NCBI RefSeq assembly: GCF_004786035.1
Contig: NZ_CP035088.1
Location: forward strand, 713,501 to 777,500
Source: Pseudomonas viciae
GTDB lineage: Bacteria > Pseudomonadota > Gammaproteobacteria > Pseudomonadales > Pseudomonadaceae
Length of the DNA: 64,000 nucleotides
Direction: 5' to 3'
The notes beneath the pieces were generated by a model. It did no database searches. It was given only the letters and a program-made list of their open reading frames with translations, and was not told the DNA's origin. A program made the translations under genes and the position numbers. Positions within the stretch are counted from its first letter, which is position 1. Each line of letters opens with the position of its first letter. This document shows, in pieces, positions 29,360 through 39,078 of this stretch.

Positions 29360-30220
29360 TCAGCCAACCGGCCGCCACTCGCCTACCATATGCTCCAACT
29401 CCCCAGCCCCGACCAATCGCAAATCCCCACTGGACCCTGCCGCACTCGCCAGCAGCGTCACCTCACTGGGCAGGCGCACGGGTTTCTTGAAGGTCACTTC
29501 GATCTCGATGTTGGCATCGGGCAGGTGGTCGTCCAGCGCCGCCAGGGTCCTGGCTTTGTTCCATAGGCCGTGGGCGATGGCGGTGGGGAAGCCGAACAGT
29601 CGGGCGCTGAGGCCGCTCAGGTGGATCGGGTTGTAATCGCCGGACACCTTGGCGTACTGCCGACCGATGTCCGCTGGTGCCGTCCAGCGTGCCACTTCAG
29701 TCAACAGCAGGCTTTTCTGCGGCGAGTCTTCCACCAGCGCGCCATCCAACTGCACGCCTTTGCAGAGCATTTGGCTCGTGGCTTCCCACAACGGTCCCAG
29801 TTGATCATCGAGGCGGGTCACCAAGTCGAACACCGCGCCTTTGGGATGGGCTTGCAGATTTTCGACATTGACGCTGGCCCTTACCTGGCTGACGCCGCCC
29901 ATGGGCCGTAGCACACGGATGCGGTTGCTCAAGTGGATCAGCCCCAGCAGTGGAAACGGAAAGTCCCGGGCAGTGAGCAATTGCATTTGCAGGGCGAACG
30001 CCAGGACGTGGGGATAGGTCGGCGGCAACAGCCCGTTTTCGGCAAAACCACAGACCTTGCGATAGGCCGCCAGGCGTTGCTGATTGACCTGCACCATTTG
30101 GCGCAATCCTTCCTCGGGCAACGTTTTTCCGGTGACTTTGCGCCGTGTCGCGGCTTTCGCATACAGCCCGGACATACTCGGCGCGCCACTTACCTCATGC
30201 CATTGGATCGTCATGGTCAT
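29360..30220 (-). CDS. MaoC-like (R)-hydratase
   Basis: 286 residues. The C-terminal hot-dog domain carries the hydratase-2 motif YAKVSGDYNPIHLS, then GFPTAIAHGLWNKA (about residues 195-225), with the Asp-His pair of MaoC enzymes. The N-terminal half looks like a second, degenerate hot-dog repeat. It should hydrate trans-2-enoyl thioesters or dehydrate (R)-3-hydroxyacyl ones. It starts by a 4-base ATGA overlap with the reductase gene upstream, so the two are coupled. Together with the thiolase opposite they form a beta-oxidation-like set. Confidence 0.87.
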   Translation of the reverse strand: MTMTIQWHEVSGAPSMSGLYAKAATRRKVTGKTLPEEGLRQMVQVNQQRLAAYRKVCGFAENGLLPPTYPHVLAFALQMQLLTARDFPFPLLGLIHLSNRIRVLRPMGGVSQVRASVNVENLQAHPKGAVFDLVTRLDDQLGPLWEATSQMLCKGVQLDGALVEDSPQKSLLLTEVARWTAPADIGRQYAKVSGDYNPIHLSGLSARLFGFPTAIAHGLWNKARTLAALDDHLPDANIEIEVTFKKPVRLPSEVTLLASAAGSSGDLRLVGAGELEHMVGEWRPVG

Positions 30221-31569
30221 GCTCCCAAAAGGCTTTGCCCACAGACCCGCAACGCCTGCCCGGTCACCGCGCCTGTTCCCGGCTGCGCCAGCCACGCCAC
30301 GGCTTCGGCGACGTCCTGGGGCAGGCCACCCTGGCCCAGGGAACTCATGCGCCGCCCGGCTTCGCGCAGGGCGAAGGGGATCTCGGCGGTCATGCGCGTT
30401 TCAATGAAGCCCGGTGCCACGGCGTTGATGCTGATGCCGCGCGCCTGCAACGCCGGCGCCCAGGCCTGGGCCAGTCCGATCAGCCCGGCCTTGCTTGCGG
30501 CGTAGTTGGTTTGCCCGCGATTGCCGGCGATGCCACTGATGGACGCGAGCAACACTACGCGGCCATTGTCCCGCAGGGTGCCGCTGTCGAGCAGGGCCTT
30601 GGTCAGCACTTGCGGGGCGTTGAGGTTGACCGCCAGCACGGCGTCCCAGAACTCCGGGGTCATGTTGGCGAGGGTCTTGTCCCGGGTGATACCGGCGTTG
30701 TGCACCACGATGTCGACGCCGTCCGGCAGGTGCTCGATCAATTGTGCGGCGGCGTCCTCGGCGCAGATATCCAGCGTGACGCTGCGCCCGCTCAAGCGTG
30801 CCGCCAGGGCGTCGAGGTCGGCCTTGGCCTGGGGAACGTCCAGCAGAATCACGTCGGCGCCGTCCCGGGCCAGGGTTTCGGCGATGGATGCGCCGATCCC
30901 CCGGGCTGCGCCGGTGACCAGGGCCTTGAGCCCGGTGAGCGGTCGGGTCCAATCCTGGACCTGGGTGCCGCAGGCGTTGAGGCGAATGACCTGCCCGGAA
31001 ACGAAGGCACTTTTGGGCGACAGGAAAAACCGCAGCGCGCCTTCCAGCTGCGTTTCGGCACCGTCGCCGACATACAGCAGTTGCAGCGTCCCGCCGTGGC
31101 GCAGTTCTTTGGCCAGGGAGCGGCTGAAACCCTCCAGCGCCCGCTGGGCACTGGCGGCGAACGGATCGCCAAGGCTTTCCGGGGCACGACCGAGGATAAC
31201 GACATGGGCGCTGCGGTCGAGATTTTTCATCAGTGGCTGGAAAAACGCCCGCAACTGTTTGAGCTGATCAGCCTGCACCAGATGGCTGGCGTCATACACC
31301 ACTGCCTTGATTTTCGGGCCGTGGCCGGGGATCCACTCGCTGGCCAGGGTCGGCTCGGCGCCGTAGACGAAAATGGCATCGGTCAGGCGCTTGGCGAATG
31401 TGCCGACTTGTTCGGTCAACGGCCCGCCGCCCAGCAACAGCGCCCCCTCGATCGGCCGCAGCCGCCCGGCTTGCCAGCGCTCCAGACGCACCGGTGATGG
31501 CAGGCCGAGGGCCCCGACCAGACGCAGGCCAATGGGCGAATTGGCGAAGTCGATATAACGGTCTGACAT
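30217..31569 (-). CDS. FabG4-type 3-oxoacyl-thioester reductase
   Basis: 450 residues, longer than ordinary FabG (~245). The first ~205 residues are an extra Rossmann-like, non-catalytic half, as in high-molecular-weight FabG4 proteins. The second half is a classical SDR: LVTGAARGIGASIAETLA, NAG in VVHNAGITRD, a catalytic Ser near ASISG and Tyr-x3-Lys in QTNYAASKAGLIG, then NAVAPGFIETRM. It reduces 3-oxoacyl-CoA or -ACP, probably with NADH or NADPH. The start at MSDRYIDFAN drops three codons. It is divergent from the thiolase and matches PA4786 in content. Confidence 0.9.
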   Translation of the reverse strand: MSDRYIDFANSPIGLRLVGALGLPSPVRLERWQAGRLRPIEGALLLGGGPLTEQVGTFAKRLTDAIFVYGAEPTLASEWIPGHGPKIKAVVYDASHLVQADQLKQLRAFFQPLMKNLDRSAHVVILGRAPESLGDPFAASAQRALEGFSRSLAKELRHGGTLQLLYVGDGAETQLEGALRFFLSPKSAFVSGQVIRLNACGTQVQDWTRPLTGLKALVTGAARGIGASIAETLARDGADVILLDVPQAKADLDALAARLSGRSVTLDICAEDAAAQLIEHLPDGVDIVVHNAGITRDKTLANMTPEFWDAVLAVNLNAPQVLTKALLDSGTLRDNGRVVLLASISGIAGNRGQTNYAASKAGLIGLAQAWAPALQARGISINAVAPGFIETRMTAEIPFALREAGRRMSSLGQGGLPQDVAEAVAWLAQPGTGAVTGQALRVCGQSLLGA

Positions 31570-31652
31570 GGAACACACTCCGGCTGATGAGGTTGAAAGT
31601 GTGGACCATGATTGGCAATCAGTCGTTCGATTGGCGAGATAAAGCCTAAGCT

Positions 31653-31686
31653 TGTGCAGGACTATTAGCGCATTCGTACCTGCACA
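31653..31686. promoter_or_regulatory. Dyad in the reductase/thiolase divergent spacer
   Basis: TGTGCAGG and CCTGCACA, perfect 8-bp arms 18 bases apart, ending 11 bases before the thiolase ATG. It could be an operator for a regulator of both genes or a leader hairpin that overlaps the thiolase ribosome-binding region. Confidence 0.45.
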
Positions 31687-31697
31687 GGGAGTTTTTC

Positions 31698-32975
31698 ATG
31701 ACACAGCTACGCCGCGTCGCGATTATCGGTGGTAACCGCATTCCCTTCGCCCGCTCCAACGGGCCCTATGCCACCGCCAGCAACCAGGCGATGCTGACCG
31801 CTGCCCTCGAGGGGCTGATCGAGCGCTACAACCTGCATGGCCTGCACATCGGCGAGGTTGCCGCCGGTGCGGTGCTCAAGCACTCCCGGGACATGAACAT
31901 GACCCGCGAATGTGTGCTCGGTTCGCGGTTGTCACCCATGACGCCGGCCTATGATGTACAACAGGCCTGCGGCACCGGGTTGGAGACAGTGCTGCTGGTG
32001 GCCAACAAGATCGCCCTGGGCCAGATCGACAGCGGCATTGCTGGCGGGGTAGACACCACTTCGGACGCGCCGATTGCGGTCAATGAGGGGCTGCGCAGGA
32101 TTCTGCTGCAAGCCAATCGCGCCAAGACCACCGCCGACAAGATCAAGACCTTCCTGCAACTGCGCCCCCAGCACCTCGTTCCTGACCTGCCGCGTATCAA
32201 CGAGCCGCGCACCGGCCTGAACATGGGTCAGCACTGTGAAATGATGGCGCAGACCTGGCAGATTCCCCGTGAAGAGCAGGATCGATTGGCGTTGGACAGT
32301 CATCAGAAAATGGCCGCGTCCTACGCCGAAGGTTGGCATAACGATTTGATGACGCCATTTCTCGGCCTGACCCGGGACAACAACCTGCGCCCGGACCTGA
32401 CCCTGGAAAAACTCGCCTCCCTCAAACCCGCCTTCGAAAAAAGCGCCAAGGGCACGATGACGGCGGGCAATTCCACGCCACTGACCGATGGCGCCTCGTT
32501 GGTGTTGCTGGGTAGCGAAGAATGGGCCAAGGCCCGTGGCCTGCCGATCCTGGCGTACTTGCGGGACGGCGAAACGGCGGCGGTGGATTTCGTCAATGGC
32601 GCCGAAGGGCTGCTGATGGCGCCGGTCTACGCCGTGCCGCGACTGCTGGCGCGTAACGGCCTGACCTTGCAGGACTTCGATTACTACGAGATCCACGAGG
32701 CGTTTGCCGCCCAAGTGCTGTGCACGTTGAAGGCTTGGGAGGACGCGGATTACTGCAAGACCCGCCTGGGCCTCGACGCGCCGCTGGGCACCATAGACCG
32801 CAGCCGCTTGAACGTGAAGGGCAGTTCCCTGGCCGCCGGGCACCCGTTTGCCGCCACGGGCGGACGAATTGTCGCCAACCTCGCCAAGTTGCTGGATGCG
32901 GCGGGGCGAGGCCGGGGGCTCATCTCCATTTGCGCCGCCGCCGGCCAGGGTGTGACGGCGATTATCGAGCGGTGA
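31698..32975 (+). CDS. Acetyl-CoA C-acyltransferase (thiolase, FadI-like)
   Basis: 425 residues, thiolase II fold. Nucleophile Cys91 lies in YDVQQACGTGLE. The second conserved set includes NVKGSSLAAGHPFAATGGR (catalytic His) and ISICAAAGQG (second Cys). Other marks are TAGNSTPLTDGAS and YEIHEAFAAQ. It cleaves or forms 3-oxoacyl-CoA. It resembles FadI-like thiolases, not the FadA/FadB complex subunit, and corresponds to PA4785. CAGGGAG precedes the ATG. It overlaps the convergent transporter gene by 14 bases. Confidence 0.92.
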   Translation: MTQLRRVAIIGGNRIPFARSNGPYATASNQAMLTAALEGLIERYNLHGLHIGEVAAGAVLKHSRDMNMTRECVLGSRLSPMTPAYDVQQACGTGLETVLLVANKIALGQIDSGIAGGVDTTSDAPIAVNEGLRRILLQANRAKTTADKIKTFLQLRPQHLVPDLPRINEPRTGLNMGQHCEMMAQTWQIPREEQDRLALDSHQKMAASYAEGWHNDLMTPFLGLTRDNNLRPDLTLEKLASLKPAFEKSAKGTMTAGNSTPLTDGASLVLLGSEEWAKARGLPILAYLRDGETAAVDFVNGAEGLLMAPVYAVPRLLARNGLTLQDFDYYEIHEAFAAQVLCTLKAWEDADYCKTRLGLDAPLGTIDRSRLNVKGSSLAAGHPFAATGGRIVANLAKLLDAAGRGRGLISICAAAGQGVTAIIER

Positions 32976-33990
32976 GGATCGCGCCGTCCTGTTGAGACGC
33001 CAGTGCCCGCTGCTGGCTGGCGTAGCGCTCGGCGAGGATCGAGCAAACGATCAGCTGCAACGGGTGGTAGATCATGATCGGCAACAGGATCAATCCCAGG
33101 CCGGGGTTGTTGCCGAAAATCAACGCCGCCATCGGCACCCCGGCGGCCAGGGACTTCTTGCTGGCACAGAACACCGCCGCGATTTCATCGGTGTTGCTGA
33201 ACCGCAGGGCCCGGGCGGTGCGGGTGGTCATCCACAAAATGATTGCCAGCAGCACGGCGCTGCCGATCACCGCGCTGAGCAACACGCCGTGGCCTTGCTG
33301 TTGCCAGATCCCCGACACCATCGAATTGCAGAACGCCGCGTAGACCAGTAGCAGGATCACCAATTTGTCGATGACGCTGGTGTAGCGTTTGTACCGACCG
33401 AAAAAGCCCGCCAGCCAACGCCGCAGGAACTGTCCCAGCACCAGCGGCAGCAGCAACATCATGCACAGGTCGAGCAAGGTCGAACCCAAGTCAATGCCGC
33501 CGGCACCGCTGCCGACCACGAAACTGACCAGCAACGGCGTCAGGACCACCCCCAGTACACTCGACAGGCTCGCGTTGAGAATCGCTGCCGGCACATTGCC
33601 GCCGGCGCTGCCGGTCAGGGCCACCGAGGAGGAAATGGTCGAGGGCAGGGCGCACAGGTAAAAGAACCCCAGCATCAGCAACGACGGCACATGACTGCCC
33701 AATAGCCAGTTGCTGAGCAGCCAGAGCAACGGAAACACGCCAAAGGTAAACCCCTGCACCATCAGGTGCAGCCGGGTGTTTTTCAGGCCGTGGCGGATCT
33801 GCTCGCCGGACAGGTTGACCCCGTGCAGGAAGAACACCACGAAGATGCCGATATTGACCACCCACTCGGCGTGCATGGCGCCGCCGCTGGCGCCAAAGGT
33901 TGGAAAGAAATACGCCAGCAGTGTGGCGAGCAACATGCCGCAGAGGAACCAGTCGGTCACCATGCGTTTGAGGTGTCTGAAGATATGCAT
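32962..33990 (-). CDS. BASS-family transporter (bile-acid/Na+ symporter-like)
   Basis: 342 residues from ATG 33990 with about ten hydrophobic helices. SBF_like features include GVNLSGEQIRHGLKN, LPSTISSSVALTGSAGGNVPAA (the crossing-helix region) and VFCASKKSLAAGVPMA. It is an inner-membrane protein of the YfeH subgroup; substrate unknown, possibly an organic anion. It is divergent from the AraC regulator (79 bases apart), which may control it, and convergent with the thiolase. Confidence 0.88.
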   Translation of the reverse strand: MHIFRHLKRMVTDWFLCGMLLATLLAYFFPTFGASGGAMHAEWVVNIGIFVVFFLHGVNLSGEQIRHGLKNTRLHLMVQGFTFGVFPLLWLLSNWLLGSHVPSLLMLGFFYLCALPSTISSSVALTGSAGGNVPAAILNASLSSVLGVVLTPLLVSFVVGSGAGGIDLGSTLLDLCMMLLLPLVLGQFLRRWLAGFFGRYKRYTSVIDKLVILLLVYAAFCNSMVSGIWQQQGHGVLLSAVIGSAVLLAIILWMTTRTARALRFSNTDEIAAVFCASKKSLAAGVPMAALIFGNNPGLGLILLPIMIYHPLQLIVCSILAERYASQQRALASQQDGAILTAR

Positions 33991-34069
33991 AGGGCACCGC
34001 AAGTTGTAAGAAAAGTCGACTTAGCCTAACGTCGTCCCCACCAGTCGTCTTGCGACATAAGGCCAATCA

Positions 34070-34861
34070 ATGCCGACTAACGGACACCAGCAGCTCGAAC
34101 GGCGCATTCCCGACCTGACGGAATTGCCGAGGCCGCTGTATGCCCGTGTTGAAAGCTTGAGCGCCGGCTCCTGGACGCAAGCTCATCGGCATGATTGGGT
34201 GCAGTTTTCCTACGCTATCAGTGGCGTTCTCGGCGTGCACACCGCCGAGGGCAGCTTCTTCGCACCGCCACAGCGGGGCATCTGGATCCCGGCTGACCTG
34301 GAGCATCATGTCGTGACCTCCACCCGGGCGGAAATGCGCAGCCTGTATGTCCATCGCCAAGCCTGCCCATGGGCCGATGAGCGCTGCCGGGTGTTGGAGG
34401 TCACGCCGCTGGCTCGGGAGTTGATCAAGGTTTTTTGTCAGATGCCGGCTGATTATCCACAGGGCGATAGCCGGGAGGAGCGCTTGGTGCAGGTGTTGCT
34501 CGACCAGTTGGCAACCCTGCCGGAAGTGGGTTTTTCCCTGCCGCTGCCTCGACATCCTCGCCTGCTGGGGCTGTGCAACGAACTGATCGAACGGCCCGAG
34601 CAGAACGTCACCTTGCAAGCCTGGGCCGAACGCCTTGGCACATCGGAAAAAACCCTGATGCGCCTGTTCCAGCGTGAAACCGGCCTGAGCTTTCGCGCCT
34701 GGCGCCAGCGCGTGCGCTTGCTGTCGTCCCTGGGGTCGCTGGAGAAGGGCGATAGCGTGACCAGCGCGGCGTTGTCCTGTGGGTATGATTCTACGTCTGC
34801 TTTTATCGTGGCGTTCAAGGGGATGTTCGGGTTTACGCCGGGGGAGTTGTTCAAGTCTTGA
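34070..34861 (+). CDS. AraC-family transcriptional regulator with cupin domain
   Basis: 263 residues. The N-terminal cupin sensor (SWTQAHRHDWVQFSYAISG, then GIWIPADLEHHV) has metal-type histidines. The C-terminal double HTH is standard (TLQAWAERLGTSEKTLMRLF, YDSTSAFIVAFKGMFGFTPG). It is divergent from the BASS transporter and is likely its regulator; PA4787 at a similar position is also AraC-like. Effector unknown. Confidence 0.9.
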   Translation: MPTNGHQQLERRIPDLTELPRPLYARVESLSAGSWTQAHRHDWVQFSYAISGVLGVHTAEGSFFAPPQRGIWIPADLEHHVVTSTRAEMRSLYVHRQACPWADERCRVLEVTPLARELIKVFCQMPADYPQGDSREERLVQVLLDQLATLPEVGFSLPLPRHPRLLGLCNELIERPEQNVTLQAWAERLGTSEKTLMRLFQRETGLSFRAWRQRVRLLSSLGSLEKGDSVTSAALSCGYDSTSAFIVAFKGMFGFTPGELFKS

Positions 34862-35085
34862 ACCCGGATAGCCGACATGACTGTCAGCTCTTGTCGCAAA
34901 TACCTGTGCATTCAGTTGTCAGTGTCACGCCCGGTCTCGGCTATGATTCGGCTCGGTCGATCTGATCCGGCACATTGTGTGCATCACAGGTTCATAGGTC
35001 GGCAACCCCTCCCCGTGGAGCAAGGATTGCCGTATAACGACTGTCATTCGCGTGTTTGGTAATAAAGGACCCACAATAAAAGCTG

Positions 35086-35979
35086 ATGAAGACTCCAAAA
35101 CGCATTGAACCCCTGATCGAGGACGGTCTGGTCGACGAGGTGCTGCGCCCACTCATGAGTGGTAAAGAAGCAGCTGTTTATGTGGTGCGCTGCGGCAACG
35201 AGCTACGTTGCGCCAAGGTCTACAAGGAGGCGAATAAGCGAAGTTTTCGTCAGGCGGCCGAATATCAGGAAGGCCGCAAGGTCCGCAACAGCCGCCAGGC
35301 TCGTGCCATGGCCAAAGGCTCCAAGTTTGGTCGCAAGGAAACCGAGGACGCCTGGCAGAACGCCGAAGTGGCGGCGCTGTTCCGCTTGGCAAGCGCCGGT
35401 GTGCGCGTGCCCAAGCCGTACGACTTCCTTGAAGGCGTGCTGCTGATGGAGCTGGTGGCCGACGAGTACGGCGATGCGGCGCCGCGTCTGAACGATGTGG
35501 TGCTGGAGCCGGACCAGGCCCGTGAATACCATGCGTTCCTGATTTCCCAGATCGTGCTGATGCTGTGTACCGGCCTGGTGCACGGTGACCTGTCGGAGTT
35601 CAACGTACTGCTCACGCCGACAGGCCCGGTGATCATCGATCTGCCGCAAGCCGTGGATGCCGCGGGTAACAACCATGCCTTCAGCATGCTGGAACGGGAC
35701 GTGGGCAACATGGCCTCCTACTTCGGTCGGTTTGCGCCGGAGCTCAGGCGCACCAAGTACGCGAAGGAGATGTGGGCGCTGTATGAAGCCGGAACCTTGC
35801 ACCCGGCCAGTGTGCTGACTGGCGAATTCGACGAGCCGGAAGAATTGGCGGACGTTGGCGGGATCATGCGCGAGATCGAGGCCGCCCGCCTGGACGAGGA
35901 ACGTCGGCAAGCCGTTCGCGCCGCCGACGATGCCCCACCCGGCAAAACCGAAGAACCGCCTCCGCCCTGGATGCAGTGA
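35086..35979 (+). CDS. RIO1-family protein kinase
   Basis: 297 residues. RIO kinase features are LMSGKEAAVYVVRCGNEL (nucleotide region), CAKVYKEANKRSFRQ with the phosphate-binding Lys, LVHGDLSEFNVLL (catalytic loop Asp and Asn) and VIIDLPQAVD (metal-binding Asp). The C-terminus is charged and Pro-rich. Bacterial RIO proteins are atypical Ser kinases of unclear role. AGGACCC-type spacing before the ATG is modest. It is followed by its own terminator. The 224-base upstream spacer shows no gene. Confidence 0.88.
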   Translation: MKTPKRIEPLIEDGLVDEVLRPLMSGKEAAVYVVRCGNELRCAKVYKEANKRSFRQAAEYQEGRKVRNSRQARAMAKGSKFGRKETEDAWQNAEVAALFRLASAGVRVPKPYDFLEGVLLMELVADEYGDAAPRLNDVVLEPDQAREYHAFLISQIVLMLCTGLVHGDLSEFNVLLTPTGPVIIDLPQAVDAAGNNHAFSMLERDVGNMASYFGRFAPELRRTKYAKEMWALYEAGTLHPASVLTGEFDEPEELADVGGIMREIEAARLDEERRQAVRAADDAPPGKTEEPPPPWMQ

Positions 35980-35992
35980 TCGGTTGAACCAC

Positions 35993-36018
35993 AAACCCGG
36001 CCAAGGCCGGGTTTTTTA
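35993..36018 (+). terminator. Intrinsic terminator after the RIO kinase
   Basis: AAACCCGGCC / GGCCGGGTTT stem followed by T6, 14 bases after the stop codon. Confidence 0.9.
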
Positions 36019-36053
36019 TGGCTGCCAAAAAACTCAGCCTCACCGCAGATCCA

Positions 36054-36145
36054 TTGTGGGAGCGAGCTTGCTCGCGATAGCGGTGGATCAGCCTGCATCG
36101 ATGTTGAATGGACTGCCGTCATCGCGAGCAAGCTCGCTCCCACAA
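36054..36145. repeat. REP pair between the RIO kinase and cueR
   Basis: GTGGGAGCGAGCTTGCTCGC and its inverted copy, about 45 bases between cores, in a convergent spacer. Confidence 0.9.
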
Positions 36146-36169
36146 GGGGGTTGAGTGTTCCAGGGGCTG

Positions 36170-36583
36170 TCAGGCGTGCGCGGTTTCCTGGCAACACCCC
36201 GACGCCAGTTCCTTGAGGATCGGGCAGTCTGGGCGGTGGTCGCCATGGCAGTGTTCCACCAGGTCCTGGAGGGTGTCGCGCAGTTCGGCCAGTTCGCGGA
36301 TTTTCTGGTTCAGTTCGTCGATGTGTTGCCGGGCCAGGGCCTTGACGTCGGCGCTGGCGCGTTGGCGGTCCTGCCAGAGGGTCAGCAGTTTGCCGACCTC
36401 TTCCAAGGAAAACCCCAAGTCCCGGGAGCGCTTGATGAACGCCAGGGTGTGCAGGTCATCGGCACCGTAGATCCGGTAGCCGCTGTCGGTGCGATGGGCC
36501 GCCTTGAGCAGGCCGGTGGATTCGTAATAGCGGATCATCTTCGCGCTCAGGCCACTCTGGCGGGCCGCTTGGCCGATGTTCAT
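36170..36583 (-). CDS. cueR: Copper-responsive MerR-family regulator
   Basis: 137 residues. The MerR HTH is [20 protein letters not shown] with GYRIY. A long dimerisation helix follows, then the Cu(I)-binding loop CHGDHRPDC (Cys-x7-Cys), as in CueR, and a C-terminal Cys-Cys pair. It senses Cu+ and twists promoters with a 19-bp spacer. It is the second gene after copA with an ATGA overlap, so it is transcribed from the promoter it would control, a feedback arrangement. Two matching operators are found, before copA and before copZ. Confidence 0.93.
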   Translation of the reverse strand: MNIGQAARQSGLSAKMIRYYESTGLLKAAHRTDSGYRIYGADDLHTLAFIKRSRDLGFSLEEVGKLLTLWQDRQRASADVKALARQHIDELNQKIRELAELRDTLQDLVEHCHGDHRPDCPILKELASGCCQETAHA

Positions 36584-38973
36584 CGCTTGTCCTCCAGGTG
36601 CTTGGGTGTCCAGAATTTCAACAGTAACGCATTGCTCACCACGCTGACGCTCGACAGCGCCATGGCCGCGCCGGCCAGCACCGGGTTGAGCAAGCCGAAC
36701 GCCGCCAGGGGAATGCCGATCAGGTTATAGACAAACGCCCAGAACAGGTTCTGGCGGATCTTGGCGTAGGTCTTGCGGCTGATGTCCAGGGCCGCCGGCA
36801 CCAGTCGCGGATCACCGCGCATGAGGGTGATGCCTGCGGCGTGCATCGCCACGTCAGTGCCGCCGCCCATGGCAATGCCGATGTCAGCGGCAGCCAGGGC
36901 CGGGGCATCGTTGATGCCGTCGCCGACCATCGCCACCACCGAATGGCTTTTCAATTGCTGGACGATGGCAGACTTATCCGCCGGCAGTACTTCGGCATGG
37001 ACGTTTGTGATTCCCAGCGCCTCGGCCACCACCCGGGCGCTGCCGCGGTTGTCGCCGGTGAGCAAGTGGCTGGCGATGTGGCGTTCATTCAAAGCGTGTA
37101 CGGCCGCGAGGGCGCCGGGCTTGAGCGTGTCACCGAAGGCGAACAGGCCCAGCACCCGTGGCGTCGCGTCTTGATCGATCAACCACGAAAGGGTCCGGCC
37201 TTCGGTTTCCCACGCCTGTGCCGATTCGGCCAGCGTACCGGGACTCAGGCCCAGTTCGTCCAGCAGGCGCCGGTTGCCCAAGGCCAGGCGGCGACCGTTG
37301 AGGCTGCCGGCAATACCGCGCCCGGTCAGGGTCTGGCTGTCGCTGATATCCGCCACGTCCAGGCCGCGCTCGGCGCAGGCGTCCAGCACCGCTTTGGCGA
37401 GGGGGTGTTCGCTGCCGCGTTGCAGCGCACCGGCCATTTTCAGCAGCGTGTCTTCATCACCATCAAGGGCACTCAAATGGGCGATGCGCGGCGTGCCGGA
37501 GGTCAAGGTGCCAGTTTTGTCGAACACCACCGTATCGACTTCATGGGCGCGCTCCAGGGCTTCGGCATCCTTGATCAGAATGCCGTGGCGCGCGGCCACG
37601 CCGGTGCCGGCCATGATCGCTGTCGGTGTCGCCAGACCCAGGGCGCACGGGCAGGCAATCACCAGCACGGCAACGGCGTTGATCAGCGCGGTTTCCAGCG
37701 GCGCACCGTACAGCCACCAGCCGATCAGCGTCGCCAGGGCCAGCACCAATACCACCGGCACGAAGATCTGGCTGACTTTATCCACCAGTTTCTGAATCGG
37801 AGCCTTGGCCGCCTGGGCGTCTTCCACCAGGCGAATAATGCGCGCCAGGACGGTTTCGGCGCCCAGCGCCTGAGTGCGCACCAGCAGCCGGCCTTCGCCG
37901 TTGATGGCGCCGCCGGTGACTTTGTCGCCGGGTTGTTTGGGCACCGGCAGGCTTTCGCCGCTGATCAACGCTTCGTCGGCGTGGCTCTGGCCTTCCAGCA
38001 CTTCGCCGTCCACCGGGAAGCGCTCGCCGGGCTTGACCAGCACCAGGTCATTCAAGCGCAAGGCGCTGATAGCGACGTCTCGTTCCTGGCCATTAACCAC
38101 CTGGATCGCCCGCTCCGGCCGCAAGGCTTCGAGAGCGCGAATGGCGCTGGCCGTCTGGCGCTTGGCGCGGCTTTCCAGGTATTTGCCCAGCAATACCAGG
38201 GCAATCACCACGGCCGAGGCCTCGAAATACAGGTGTGGCATGCTGCCGGGACCGGCGATGACCCACTCATACAGGCTCAAGCCGTAGCCGGCGCTGGTGC
38301 CCAGGGCTACCAGCAAGTCCATGTTCCCGGCCCCGGCGCGCACGGCTTTGAAGGCGGCGACATAAAACCGCGCGCCGAAAATGAATTGCACTGGCGTTGC
38401 CAGGGCGAACTGCACCCAGGCCGGCAACATCCAGTACACGCCGAACGGCTGCAACAGCATCGGTAGCACCAACGGCACGGCCAGCAAAATCGCCAGCACC
38501 AGGGCCAGGCGCTCACGGTTCAAACGGTTGGTTTGCCTGTCACGAGGCTGCTCGGCCTGCCAGATGTTGGCATCGTAGCCAGCGCGCTTGACGGCATCGA
38601 TCAGGGTTTGCGGGTCAACCTGACCGAGCAATTCGACATGGGCCCGTTCGTTGGCGAGGTTGACGCTGACGCTGCCCACACCGGCGATTTTGCTTAAGGC
38701 CCGTTCCACCCGGCCGACGCAGGAGGCGCAGGTCATGCCCTCGATGTTCAATTCCAGGGTTTGAGCAGGAACGCTGTAGCCGGCCTGTTCGACGGCCTGT
38801 CTCAAGGCGGGCAGGCTGCCCTCGGGCGCCTGGACCCGCGCCTGTTCGGTCGCCAGGTTGACGCTCACGGCGCCAGCGCCGGCAACTTTGCTCAAGGCCC
38901 GTTCGACCCGCCCGGCACAGCTGGCACAGGTCATGCCGGTAATCGGCAGATCGAAAGTAGTGGATTCGGACAT
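36580..38973 (-). CDS. copA: Cu(I)-exporting P1B-type ATPase
   Basis: 797 residues. Two N-terminal HMA domains each carry GMTCASC (about residues 13-19 and 82-88). About eight membrane helices follow, with [14 protein letters not shown] (Cys-Pro-Cys near 437), the phosphorylated DKTGT (Asp about 485), SEHPLAKA, and [20 protein letters not shown]. It pumps cytosolic Cu+ to the periplasm. Length is normal. It heads a copA-cueR operon with a CueR-type operator 37-60 bases upstream. Confidence 0.96.
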   Translation of the reverse strand: MSESTTFDLPITGMTCASCAGRVERALSKVAGAGAVSVNLATEQARVQAPEGSLPALRQAVEQAGYSVPAQTLELNIEGMTCASCVGRVERALSKIAGVGSVSVNLANERAHVELLGQVDPQTLIDAVKRAGYDANIWQAEQPRDRQTNRLNRERLALVLAILLAVPLVLPMLLQPFGVYWMLPAWVQFALATPVQFIFGARFYVAAFKAVRAGAGNMDLLVALGTSAGYGLSLYEWVIAGPGSMPHLYFEASAVVIALVLLGKYLESRAKRQTASAIRALEALRPERAIQVVNGQERDVAISALRLNDLVLVKPGERFPVDGEVLEGQSHADEALISGESLPVPKQPGDKVTGGAINGEGRLLVRTQALGAETVLARIIRLVEDAQAAKAPIQKLVDKVSQIFVPVVLVLALATLIGWWLYGAPLETALINAVAVLVIACPCALGLATPTAIMAGTGVAARHGILIKDAEALERAHEVDTVVFDKTGTLTSGTPRIAHLSALDGDEDTLLKMAGALQRGSEHPLAKAVLDACAERGLDVADISDSQTLTGRGIAGSLNGRRLALGNRRLLDELGLSPGTLAESAQAWETEGRTLSWLIDQDATPRVLGLFAFGDTLKPGALAAVHALNERHIASHLLTGDNRGSARVVAEALGITNVHAEVLPADKSAIVQQLKSHSVVAMVGDGINDAPALAAADIGIAMGGGTDVAMHAAGITLMRGDPRLVPAALDISRKTYAKIRQNLFWAFVYNLIGIPLAAFGLLNPVLAGAAMALSSVSVVSNALLLKFWTPKHLEDKR

Positions 38974-39002
38974 CGCTCAGGCTCCCTGTAGTGAATGCCT
39001 AC

Positions 39003-39033
39003 AGGATCAACCTTGCCATGCTGGCAAGGTCAA
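39003..39033 (-). promoter_or_regulatory. CueR-type promoter/operator of copA-cueR
   Basis: Minus strand: -35 TTGACC (39028-39033), a 19-bp spacer TTGCCAGCATGGCAAGGTT and GATCCT as -10. The palindrome ACCTTGCC/GGCAAGGT sits between the elements. The overlong spacer is the mark of MerR-family activation; E. coli copA has the same geometry. Confidence 0.85.
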
Positions 39034-39078
39034 GCGCCAATCCAAAAGCATGCACATACCCCTTGTGGGAGCAGGGTG

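Noticed and set aside
34453..34461. A further TTATCCACA DnaA box
   Set aside because: Single copy inside the AraC coding region, consistent with chance.
36841..38466. 541-codon open frame antisense to copA
   Set aside because: Shadow of the P-type ATPase; composition is His/Gln/Gly-rich and motif-free.
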